From Pezicula radicicola (taxonomy: Eukaryota; Ascomycota; Leotiomycetes; Helotiales; Dermateaceae): a stretch of DNA of 64,000 nucleotides. Below, one piece after another: positions 1 through 9,170 of the stretch. The position numbers and the translations under genes were made by a program. The stretch covers positions 1,196,898-1,260,897 of the forward strand of contig PDUO01000002.1 in the NCBI GenBank assembly GCA_003008705.1, given 5' to 3'. The first letter of the stretch is position 1; every line of letters starts with the position of its first letter. A model generated the notes under the pieces. The model worked only from the letters and a program-made list of their open reading frames with translations. It did no database searches and was not told the DNA's origin.

Positions 1-122
1 TGTTCATCGAGTCTACGCTGCTTTTCTGCCTTTGCGCGTTTCTTCTCCTCCTTTTCGCGTTTACGCTGAGCTTCTAAAGCTGCATCCTCCTCATCATCCG
101 CCCATCGTGACTTGCTTGCCAT
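1..122 (-). CDS. CDK11/NpkA-like protein kinase, N-terminus only (partial)
   Basis: This is the first 40 codons of a minus-strand gene that runs off the left edge; the ATG is at 122. The peptide begins MASKSRWADDEEDAALEAQ and continues as a charged Lys/Glu/Arg coiled-coil-like stretch. That opening is familiar from fungal cyclin-dependent kinases of the CDK11/PITSLRE (NpkA) type, where it precedes the kinase domain. The kinase domain itself lies outside the window, so the family call rests on the N-terminus alone. The gene is divergent from the NDUFAF7-like gene, with only about 158 bases between the start codons, so the two must share a promoter region. The call could be wrong if another protein uses the same acidic and basic opening. 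Confidence 0.6.
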   Translation of the reverse strand, partial: MASKSRWADDEEDAALEAQRKREKEEKKRAKAEKQRRLDE

Positions 123-280
123 TGTTGTGAAGTTGGTGTTTTCATGTGATTAAATGTGGTCGGCGCGTCATCGTTTGGTTTGAAATATTTCTGACGATCA
201 TACAACGCGACCACGATTTATCTACGCCAGCCACGGCAAACTTCAGCGAAATGTCCCGGTAACGTTAGCAGAAGACCAGT

Positions 281-1939
281 ATGCGGTCTATTTTATCATT
301 GCAGGCGCGAAATTGTTTTCGTACTGCTACGCGCTGGAGATATGGAACTCCCGCCTCTTCCATAAGATGGTCGTCCACAGAGGCAAGAAAGTGGTCTACG
401 CCCCTGGCAAAGCAGCTCTCTGAAGCTATAACAGTACTTGTAATCGTTCCACTAGTATTTCCAGATAATTAACATATATTATAGGCTACGGGACCAATCC
501 CATTAGCAGCATTCATGCGAATGTGCCTGACTTCAGACCTTGGAGGATATTATATGTCGAGTCAAGAGGGACGAGATCAATTCGGGCAGAAAGGCGATTT
601 CATAACGTCCCCCGAGATATCGCAGATATTTGGGGAACTTATTGGAATATGGTTCGTCGCAGAATGGATGGCTCAAGGTCGAAAGGCTAAGGGTGTAGAG
701 CTCATCGAAATAGGTCCAGGAAGAGGGACTTTGATGGATGATATGCTGAGAGTACGACCTACAAGATCTTCAGGTATTTTAGACTGGTTTTGCTAATAAC
801 GGACAGACAATTCGTAACTTCAAGCCAATGGCCTCAAGTATTGAAGCTGTTTATTTGGTTGAAGCAAGCCCTTCCCTTAGAGAAGCTCAGAGGAAACTTC
901 TATGCGGAGATGCACCAATGACTGAGACATCTATTGGGTATCAAAGCACGAGTAAATATGCAAATCTACCCATCATCTGGACTGAAAATATAAGATTTGT
1001 TCCATCAGGTAGCATTTTCATCCCCTTTCAATATTTTCTATCCTGACACTTATCTCAGATCCTGACAAGACGCCCTTCATTGTTGCCCATGAATTTTTTG
1101 ACGCTCTTCCAATTCATGCTTTCCAGTCTGTAGCACCTTCTGGCTCATCTCAGAATACCATTCAAACCCCAACAGGGGAGCACACCCTCACGCCTGCAGC
1201 AGCAAAAAGTGGACAAAAGAAAGGGCCGCAATGGCGAGAGATGGTAGTGTCACCCACGCCTCCAGGCTCAACTCATACCACACTCAAAACACCAAAATCT
1301 CAGCAATTAGCAAACGATCCGCCCGAGTTCCAACTCACGCTCTCGCCGGCCTCAACCCCACATAGTCTCTATCTTCCCGAAATCTCAACCCGCTATCAAG
1401 CTTTGAAGTCCCAACCAGACTCTCTTATTGAGATCTCACCAGACTCACACGCCTATGCAGAAGCATTTGCCCGCCGAATCGGAGGTTCTTCTGATATGCC
1501 TAAGCCCACACCCTCTGGTGCTGCCATTATTCTAGATTATGGGCCCTCAGACACCATCCCCGTAAACTCACTACGTGGCATACGGGAACATAAAAGAGTT
1601 TCTCCGTTGAGTTCTCCCGGAATAGTCGATCTATCAGCAGATGTTGATTTCATGGCTTTGGCAGAAGCTGCATTGAAGGCTTCCCCAGGGATTGAGGTCC
1701 ATGGACCTGTCGAACAAGGCGCGTTTCTGCTGAGTATGGGCATCAAGGAGAGAGCCGAAATCCTCATGAAAGGCCTTTCAAACGATGATGATAAGAAAAA
1801 TAGAGTGGAGACTTCTTGGAAGAGATTGGTTGATCGAAGTGGGAGTGGGATGGGGAAGGTGTACAAGGCCATGGCTATTGTTCCCGAAAGTGGTGGCAAG
1901 AGACGGCCAGTTGGCTTCGGGGGAGATGTGGCTGTATAA
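281..1939 (+). CDS. Mitochondrial protein arginine methyltransferase NDUFAF7/MidA family (DUF185)
   Basis: The coding exons are 281-433, 485-751, 807-1008 and 1059-1939 (500 aa). The introns are 51, 55 and 50 bases, and the second has a GCTAATAAC branch site. The N-terminus is rich in Arg and Ser and looks like a mitochondrial presequence. The SAM-binding segment [19 protein letters not shown] and the motif [13 protein letters not shown] are hallmarks of this family. A block of about 100 residues rich in Thr, Pro and Ser interrupts the C-terminal half, as in other fungal members. In animals NDUFAF7 dimethylates an arginine of complex I subunit NDUFS2 and is needed for complex I assembly; the same role is inferred here. 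The frame is continuous across all four exons, and no lesion is seen. Confidence 0.88.
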
Positions 1940-3502
1940 AGGCAGACCCCAACAGTGTATGATAATATTGTAGGATATTTTTATGGGCATATAAAAGACA
2001 CCTAGGTAGTGAGTTCCAGGCTAGGCCACTCTTGCTACTCTTGAAGCTCAAACTCATTTTCCATGCTGCTCAACAACAGGAATTTTCTTCTAGTTATAAT
2101 GACTTATTGCATATTTACCAGCAGTGCTGATTGCAAAGATTTTGGTTTTGTCAATCTTATTGAATTCTTTGTTGCATGTCGCTCTTTAGACGCGCGTTTC
2201 TACCCGTCCGTTCGTTTGCGTTTGTCGTCGTCAATCGCTTATTTCTGTCGCTCCCGCAATGTAAATCAGACAACGTCAATGGCAGACTCTTGAAGAAAGC
2301 TGCCATGGTTTCTCAATCATTAACCTGACCATAGTAGTGGGCAGAGTGATTCAGGATGAACTCCAGGAGATGTCAAAATGGTCAATTAGTTTAGCATTTT
2401 AATTTACTAATATTTGTAAGATGAGCTAGCGAGTTGTGACTGAGATTCAAAATAAGTCGGGGACATCCTGGTTCTTGTGTATACAGTGCTTGTGTTACCC
2501 TCTATGATTTTGAATTTCTTTAGCACTGTTGAGGAGCTAAATTGTCACATATTCACATTCTGAGTTTGAGCTAGTTACATTTAGATAGCTGGGAGTCTTC
2601 ATTAAAATACCTACCTACTAAGTAGATGGTCTTCCGAATTACCAGGTAAATCAAAAAGAACATTAATTTTTATTAAGTCCTTTTATGTAACTCAAGCTAA
2701 AGGTACAGCGGTTAGTGCATCGAATATCTCATACTTATGCAGTAGAATTTTGGTGTAGTACCCAACAACTCTTTTCGATGTAGTAATCACTGCACATGTC
2801 ATCTTCGTATTGTCATCAATTTAAGAGTGAATTGATAGCCTGAGTTTCGATCGTCGTTCTTCGAGCCTTTGCATTTGCGGTGAATCTCCACACTGCCTAC
2901 CTAGTCTTCGTGGCTTCGTACCCGCCATCTTCCCCATCACAAGTTCAGCAATTTCGACCGCCGGTCTTCATAACAAGGCTTTGAAATATAAGTCATAATA
3001 CTGCTAGGACTTCAAATGTATGAAAACAGCTTTCTGGTATAGCTTCATCTTCATTTCAGTCCATTGTCTGCAACTGACGCACCCTTAGTAGCATTCTCAG
3101 CAGCCAGTATTAAGCGACCGCTGAATACAACGACATCGCGTAAATTTCCGCAGCAAGCGTGCTATCTCACAAGCACACATGATGTTCTAGTCTTCAAAGA
3201 AGTTTTCATGTCAAGCTCCTGGAAAATACCGCTGTCTCCGACAATTTCGAGCGACTACCGACAATCAACCCTCGTGCTGGAAATACCGCGCAAGAGATTT
3301 CAGGTTTTCAACCACTGGATCAACATTGGACGACTGCCGCGAATAACCCTCTGAAATAGAAACACCGCTACACTGCTTCTGACGAATTCTTGGGACGTTT
3401 GGTGAATCGAATGGCAGTAGTACCTTGACTATTCATCAAGCAGCTTTCACACATCGCAAAGCATCTTGTGCTTAACAAAGTTCTTCGGTACAACTCGACA
3501 AG
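1940..3502. other. Intergenic region, no gene recognised
   Basis: The 1.56 kb holds only short open frames with no recognisable protein. The distal part is probably the promoter and 5' leader of the membrane-protein gene that starts at 3503. No tRNA, transposon end or tandem repeat was seen. Confidence 0.5.
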
Positions 3503-5038
3503 ATGTCTTCTTCTAGCCAGCACTTATCGAATAGCGATTGTCAGACATGCATAACACTTATCACCCGTGTTTCTACGACAACCTTCACACCATCGCCTTT
3601 CTTTGTCACCACCACCTTCCTCAGCCTCATAAATTCTAAGGCCTTCCCAAGTGATACTACTGCACTTTCTGTCATCACAACAGATCGAACTCTTTACACT
3701 GTAACGGTGCCTGCCGTGACAGTCACAACTTCACTTCTTGAAATCTCAACAAACTCCGCGTCGACTTCGACGCCTACATCGAGTACTGTAACACCTACGC
3801 CAAGTACTGCATCACCTACGCAAAGTACCAATACAGAAAGCGATCACAGTAACAAAAGCGGTAGCAACAAGACGATGACAATTTCACTGGGAGTGATCCT
3901 TCCGCTTTTTTTCCTTTTTCCAATTGCACTCTGCCTCTGGAATAGGTATAAGCATAGAGACAAAGAGAGCACGAAGCGGAGATCAGCAAGGTCAACACCG
4001 GGGGGAGCATCGTCAGAGATGAATCAGACACCGCTGGTGCGTACTTGGCCAGGTGAAGATGCCGCATCTCGCGACTATCAGTATGGCAGACACCACACTA
4101 CCAACAGTAATGGTGAGCAATTACTCGCAGTACCATATTCTGCGCCTCATGAGAATCTGAGCTCCAATACCAAAAGGGCTGGAGATCCGGCTATAGCAAG
4201 GGACAGCACATTTTCAGCTCTGATAAGTACTGGCGGTAAAAGCCCACGAGATGCAAAAACTCCTCCCATAAGACCCGAAAGGCCAGATGGGATGACAAGC
4301 CTCAATAATGCTGAAATCTCCGCTGTAGCAAGTGCTGATCCTTATGGGTACAAGCATCTTGCTCATGTTCGAAAGCACTCTGCACTCGCACCTGAGCTCG
4401 CTACGGGCCAGAATAATTCGGGACCGAGTTCTGAACGACCCGAAAACATAAGCGAGGAGCGTCAAGACGATGCAGACCAGCAAAGTGAAGGGCTCACTCA
4501 ATACAACTTCTCGCCTTCGTATTCTCTTGCAAGCCACATCTCCTCGGATCGGCAAGCACATCCACCAACAATGTCATCGGCATACTCTCCTCCACCACTC
4601 AGAATCGTCAAACAACGAGACCTACAACAAGAACAACAACCACCCGACGACTTAGCACCACCCCCAATCCCAGAAAAGTCCATTCGTCGTAGTGGTACAT
4701 TTCCAAATCATAAAAAGAAAAAAGAGCTTGGGCCAACAAGATTCGGACCTACGCTCGCTTCTTCAGAGCAAATAAGGGAAGAAAATAGCTATGCCGCAGA
4801 ACATGAGAGGGAGGATGGAACGATGTCGCCAGTCCCAACTGCGGATGAGAGGCAGATGCGTCATGATAGGACGCTGGCATACCTGGCTGGAAAGACTCCT
4901 GGAGGAAATGATTACCGAGCGAGTAGTATTTACAGTCGGGATGAGTATGGGACACCCACACCAGTCAAAGGGGAACGAAGGAGGGAGGATGATGATGACA
5001 ACGTGTATCAGTATCGACCAAAGCCAGACTGGTTATGA
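3503..5038 (+). CDS. Ser/Thr-rich single-pass membrane protein, function unknown
   Basis: This is an intronless 511-aa frame. Residues 1-123 are Ser/Thr-rich, with TPTPST-like runs around 90-110 that suit O-glycosylation. Residues 124-146 form one transmembrane segment (MTISLGVILPLFFLFPIALC), followed by a basic stop-transfer stretch, NRYKHRDK. Residues 150-511 are a long, hydrophilic, low-complexity cytoplasmic tail rich in Pro, Glu and Arg, ending in DWL. The layout resembles fungal Mid2/Wsc-type sensors and other membrane-anchored mucin-like proteins. However, there is no cleavable signal peptide at this ATG and no WSC domain. Either the start lies upstream behind an intron, or the segment acts as a signal anchor. 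I do not recognise a family, so function is left open. Confidence 0.7.
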   Translation: MSSSSQHLSNSDCQTCITLITRVSTTTFTPSPFFVTTTFLSLINSKAFPSDTTALSVITTDRTLYTVTVPAVTVTTSLLEISTNSASTSTPTSSTVTPTPSTASPTQSTNTESDHSNKSGSNKTMTISLGVILPLFFLFPIALCLWNRYKHRDKESTKRRSARSTPGGASSEMNQTPLVRTWPGEDAASRDYQYGRHHTTNSNGEQLLAVPYSAPHENLSSNTKRAGDPAIARDSTFSALISTGGKSPRDAKTPPIRPERPDGMTSLNNAEISAVASADPYGYKHLAHVRKHSALAPELATGQNNSGPSSERPENISEERQDDADQQSEGLTQYNFSPSYSLASHISSDRQAHPPTMSSAYSPPPLRIVKQRDLQQEQQPPDDLAPPPIPEKSIRRSGTFPNHKKKKELGPTRFGPTLASSEQIREENSYAAEHEREDGTMSPVPTADERQMRHDRTLAYLAGKTPGGNDYRASSIYSRDEYGTPTPVKGERRREDDDDNVYQYRPKPDWL

Positions 5039-5479
5039 AATTGTGGTGGAACTTTGGAAGCTGTGGGGGTTTTCTGAAGTGAGAAAGGCGTTTATTGGCT
5101 AGGTTGGATGTTGCGCTGACTTCAAAGGATATTACATGGATCTGCCACCATTGCATTGCGGAATTATGGATAGGCGGGATAGATGGTTTAACTTGCCATA
5201 AAGTTGTAGTAAGCATAATAATGGGTTGTATCTGACCGTAATTGGAAGATTTCATGGACCCAGTCTTCCTGAGTCTCCCATACTTTTTAAGTCGCTCCAA
5301 GTTTTAGAAAAGTGTTACTGTGCAGTACGGACTTTGCTGGTTTAATCGGTGATTTCAGTGATTTCAGTAAACCAAGAAGTTTTTCTAGTACGTAAGGTAG
5401 CTTTTCTTGTCCAACAGGAAGCAGACATCCCAGCGTCAGAGCATCGGTCAAATTGTGATTAAGTGAAGAAAAAATATAG
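5039..5479. other. Intergenic, no gene seen
   Basis: This is the 3' flank of the membrane-protein gene and of the oppositely oriented dehydrogenase relic. It contains a small direct repeat of GTGATTTCA near 5348-5370 and no coding signal. Confidence 0.5.
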
Positions 5480-6391
5480 TTAAAACTTTTCAGCTGCAGG
5501 TCTCATATCTAACTCATGTGTCCACAATTCCGGTCCTTGCTAACTGAGCCAAAGATAAGTCTTTCCCACGGCGTCTGCGCTCATCTTAATGCCCGTTGTC
5601 TGGGCCTCCCCAATAGCATTCCTTAATAGCTCTATTAGCGATTGTATGGACCACATGGATACCTTTTCCCGATGGATGAGTTAGCGATCAATGCCTTATT
5701 CCACTTATACTCAATTTGTTTCCAACGTACCCTTAGAACTCATCTCCCTCGCCAAACTCTGCGCAATCTGTCTCACACTAGCCCTTCCAGCTCCATAAGC
5801 ACCATACTCAGCACTACACCTCAACGCCCCAAGGGTGGCCGTAAAAGTAAGTGTTACCTTTTTCTCTCCCGTCTCAGAAAGCGGAGCCTCCCCATGATGC
5901 TCGAATAACAACTTCAGGCTCTCCTGCGCGAAAGTGAAAGCTCCACCAACATACTCTTCTAAACTACTAACAAAATCATCACGAGTCTCTTGCATGAATA
6001 GTTTCCTCCTTGAATGTTTGACGGAGCATACGGCAACTTCAATTTCAGATTTTTGAAGGGGGCGTGGGATTTAATGTCTTGGAAAGTCTATTTGAGATTA
6101 TCTTGGTTGTTTGAGGTGGTGAAGGTCTCGACGACACTGTCAGGAAATGTTGTCTTCAGATTCTGCTGCACGCTTGAGAGATTTCCTTGACGACGGGCTA
6201 AGAGGGCTACGGCGAGGTTACCGTAGGAAGAGTGCGAGAGGATACGGGCTATGCCGGCGTCCTACATGCCCTTTAGCAAATTTGTCTTTCTGAAGAAGAA
6301 TATGAAACCGTTTTTTATGATTTATTCCCAAGTAGGTACTTATAGTATTGGACCCGGCGCCAATGATGATTGCAAGACCAGAGGGAGGCAT
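5480..6391 (-). pseudogene. Decayed short-chain dehydrogenase/reductase (SDR) gene
   Basis: Read on the minus strand from ATG 6391, the sequence gives MPPSGLAIIIGAGSNT, the Rossmann glycine-rich start of a fungal SDR. It continues in pieces to a plausible natural stop at 5480-5482. A recognisable core (5711-5995) contains a YGAYGAGRASVRQIAQSLAR-like segment. The lesions are an in-frame TAG at 6088-6090 and another at 5540-5542, both where family members usually have Gln. There is a frameshift upstream of 5995 (about 6035-6050) and another near 5600-5625. The expected donor after the first exon reads ATAAGT instead of GTAAGT. Two degenerate intron positions (about 6265-6343 and 5657-5712) are still visible. 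The gene is almost certainly non-functional. The exact ancestral protein is inferred from family memory. Confidence 0.8.
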
Positions 6392-6805
6392 CGTTTATGT
6401 GACAGTGGACTGAGCCGGCTGGCAAGATTATAAAAAACCAGAATCTACCTTATGGACCCTATGATAACATATAAATGGTAAGGAGTATTAGATAACCATT
6501 TATTCAGACTTTATACAGCAGTGAGGGGTGAACTCAATAATAGTGATATTAGGTACGTGAGTAATGACGTGATGATAAATCCCTAAACTCCGAGGCAGAG
6601 ACTTCTCTGAAAACGGCCATTGGGGATTAATTATGGGCTGTTTGATAATGTGTCGATATTGTATTCATCTAACAAACACTCATAAAATCTACTCCGATAA
6701 TACTTCTTAACACGCTTGTGTGATCATCCGGACCCCATAGTCCAAGTCTTGTATCCTATCTCATCCTCACCATTACCCAAACGCCAACCCAAATATAAAC
6801 AATCA
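6392..6805. other. Intergenic, no gene seen
   Basis: This AT-rich spacer lies between the SDR relic (its former promoter side) and the 3' end of the GPHR-like gene. I see nothing else in it. Confidence 0.45.
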
Positions 6806-8722
6806 TCAAGACCGTTTTTGTCCCATTTCGATGTCTCCTTCGAAATCCCAGTCATCCCAATCTCCCGCACTTCCAAGGCGCCTCCCAAGCCAAATCCCTA
6901 AGGTAGTCAAAAAGCTTGCAACGAGAAACCAACCTTCAAACCACCTGTCAACAAACCCTGGCTCTAGGGGACTGCCAAGAGCTTCTGAGACCACACTGCC
7001 AACCTCTGTAGGCAAGTTACTCCGCAACAGTAAAGCGCTGCTGATCACGTACGTTGCGGATATTTGAGCGATGATGAGTGCCAGGTTCGCTTGTGCCTGG
7101 TACAGCAGAGTTGGGATATATTTTGCGAAGATATGAAATGTTTGAAGAACACTGTTGAAGGATGCCAACAGAATGAAACCGGATAGGCCAAATGATATCT
7201 GTCGAGAGAGCGCCAATTGGTCAAGTTTGGTTGGGTCAACGTGCTTAGCAAGAATGGAAAGGACTCGGTTGATTGGGTCAGTAGCGGATGATGAGAGCTG
7301 AGAAGGCGAGGGAAGAAGAATACGTCGAAGCAAGGTGAGTGTCATTGTGAGTATGCGGTAGATGCAATAGATAGCAAAGCCGTAAGAAAACGGCGTGAGA
7401 ACAAACTTCCCAAGGGGAGAAGAAGCTCTCCGGCTTGCCACGAATTTCGTTTGTAGGATATTGAGGGATGAGGAAAGGCTCTGAGCCATGCTGGACAGCC
7501 CAGAAATCTCAAGCTCCAAGGATTTGAGTTCTTGTGAATCCGAACTGCCACGGATAGTACCGATAACTTTCGTCATGAACCCGTCTGTATGGTTGGCATT
7601 GACTTTCCTTTGTAGGGCTCTGAGCCGACTTCGTTTTGCAGCCAGCATATCATTTGTGGCATCAAGCCCCGCCTGCTTTCGTGCTATATCTGACTCCGTG
7701 ACATGTCTAACCTTTGCGCCGAAGGTCTGCCAGGGAGCGGATACCGCAGCAAAGCCGGAAAGCAAAGCCATTAACGAGATCCCGATTATTCCCACACGTT
7801 CAAGGCATGCTTCACTAAGGCCCTTTCCATTTTGCGATGCTCTCTCATAGATATATGTTCCTGGCAATCCTTTGCCCAACCACCAAAATGCACCCAACCA
7901 TAACATCAACCCCAATGCTTGTAATAGCCATGGCACCTTTGGAATTTTGCCATTTCTCGTCCGTTGAAAAGACCATCCTGCACCGGACACAATGGATTGA
8001 AGTTCGAGAAATGGGATCAAAACGACCAGGAAGAATAGGAGAGTTGGTACGGTTATCTGGAGCGCAATTGCCCTTGTAGCTGGATTCAGCGAATTTGAAA
8101 TTTCGCAAAGAATCAACTCTGCAAGCACAGCTGCCAAAGCGATAGTGCTGGAGAAGGAGATAGCAATGATCTGGCGTCTGGAACTTTTGGCGCTATGATC
8201 CTTATGTGATTGTCGCAAGCTAGGGGGAGCATCGCTGGGTAGGTAATGGTCTTGTTCGTCTTTAAACGGTTGAAAATCGGACAATAGAGGGAACAGCTTT
8301 TTCAAAACGACAAGACTGACAACGAGGAAAGTGATTATAAATGGTAATGATGAGAAAGTAAGTGTGCCGAAAGTTGTAGAGTTTAGGGCTCGAGACTGAC
8401 CGGAATGGCTGGGTGGAGCGCAGAGGTCCTCCTGGCACTTATCGGCAGCTGTTGGAAGCATTGGGCTGTGTCGCGTGGCTCTTTTGAGCAATGCGATCAC
8501 ATTATACAAGGTCTGCGGGATGTGGCCGTGGTGGTGGTTGAGGAGATGATTGAGAAGAAGCAAACTGTCGATTGTTTCAAACAGGAGTAGTCTTGTCTTG
8601 GGTACTGTATCTCTGGTGACGAAGCCAAGTTCGATCGCTTCGGGGGTTGGATAAGCCCACAGACCACCCTGGCAGGGCAACGCGTCTGGTACCTTTCGTA
8701 CAGACATGGGGTAGAGCAGCAT
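6806..8722 (-). CDS. Golgi pH regulator (GPHR/GTG, GPR89) family membrane protein
   Basis: This is a single-exon frame of 638 aa. From about residue 125 it shows the GPHR layout. First come several hydrophobic helices, such as LPFIITFLVVSLVVLKKLF. Next is the conserved membrane segment with SLMALLSGFAAVSAPWQTF, followed by a hydrophilic coiled-coil loop. The C-terminal helices then carry the so-called ABA-GPCR domain, including a RQISFGLSGFILLASF-like stretch. In animals GPHR is an anion channel that acidifies the Golgi; plant GTGs were proposed as ABA receptors. A Golgi or ER role is inferred. The first ~115 residues are hydrophilic with one Leu-rich helix and look like a fungal extension. 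An alternative start is Met6. The tail DWDDWDFEGDIEMGQKRS is acidic. Confidence 0.85.
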   Translation of the reverse strand: MLLYPMSVRKVPDALPCQGGLWAYPTPEAIELGFVTRDTVPKTRLLLFETIDSLLLLNHLLNHHHGHIPQTLYNVIALLKRATRHSPMLPTAADKCQEDLCAPPSHSGQSRALNSTTFGTLTFSSLPFIITFLVVSLVVLKKLFPLLSDFQPFKDEQDHYLPSDAPPSLRQSHKDHSAKSSRRQIIAISFSSTIALAAVLAELILCEISNSLNPATRAIALQITVPTLLFFLVVLIPFLELQSIVSGAGWSFQRTRNGKIPKVPWLLQALGLMLWLGAFWWLGKGLPGTYIYERASQNGKGLSEACLERVGIIGISLMALLSGFAAVSAPWQTFGAKVRHVTESDIARKQAGLDATNDMLAAKRSRLRALQRKVNANHTDGFMTKVIGTIRGSSDSQELKSLELEISGLSSMAQSLSSSLNILQTKFVASRRASSPLGKFVLTPFSYGFAIYCIYRILTMTLTLLRRILLPSPSQLSSSATDPINRVLSILAKHVDPTKLDQLALSRQISFGLSGFILLASFNSVLQTFHIFAKYIPTLLYQAQANLALIIAQISATYVISSALLLRSNLPTEVGSVVSEALGSPLEPGFVDRWFEGWFLVASFLTTLGIWLGRRLGSAGDWDDWDFEGDIEMGQKRS

Positions 8723-9170
8723 GTATTTCCTTGTTCTCTGGTATTATCCGAAGTGCAGCTCTTGATTTATTCCGATTATGTTCGGGTTTTAAACTTACAT
8801 CCGAAAGATGTTAGTTACCTTTTATTATTATTAATTATGCTGACCGTTTTGTTTTCTTGGGTCATGAACAGAATGAATTTCTACAGATTACTGCAGCCCA
8901 AGAGAACCACAAGTAGTATCCCAGCAGAGAGACTCCGCTCCATTACTACTATCATTTACATCAAACACAACTCCGAAGCTTAGAGAAAAATGCAAGACCG
9001 CAGGAGCAAACTTTGAGGGGTATTCGTGAACAGCACAGCAATAAACGCCCCACCTCCGTGACATGCTAAAGGTCCCTCACTACTCCCCACTGCCATATGA
9101 TACCCGCCTAACTCCAAAAAGATAACGAACAAGAAAGGAAACAAGCAGCGCCTCGAGCATTGCCCAAGGC
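8723..9170. other. Intergenic, no gene seen
   Basis: This spacer covers the 5' flank of the GPHR-like gene and the 3' flank of the Nrd1-like gene. Only short chance frames are present. Confidence 0.5.
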
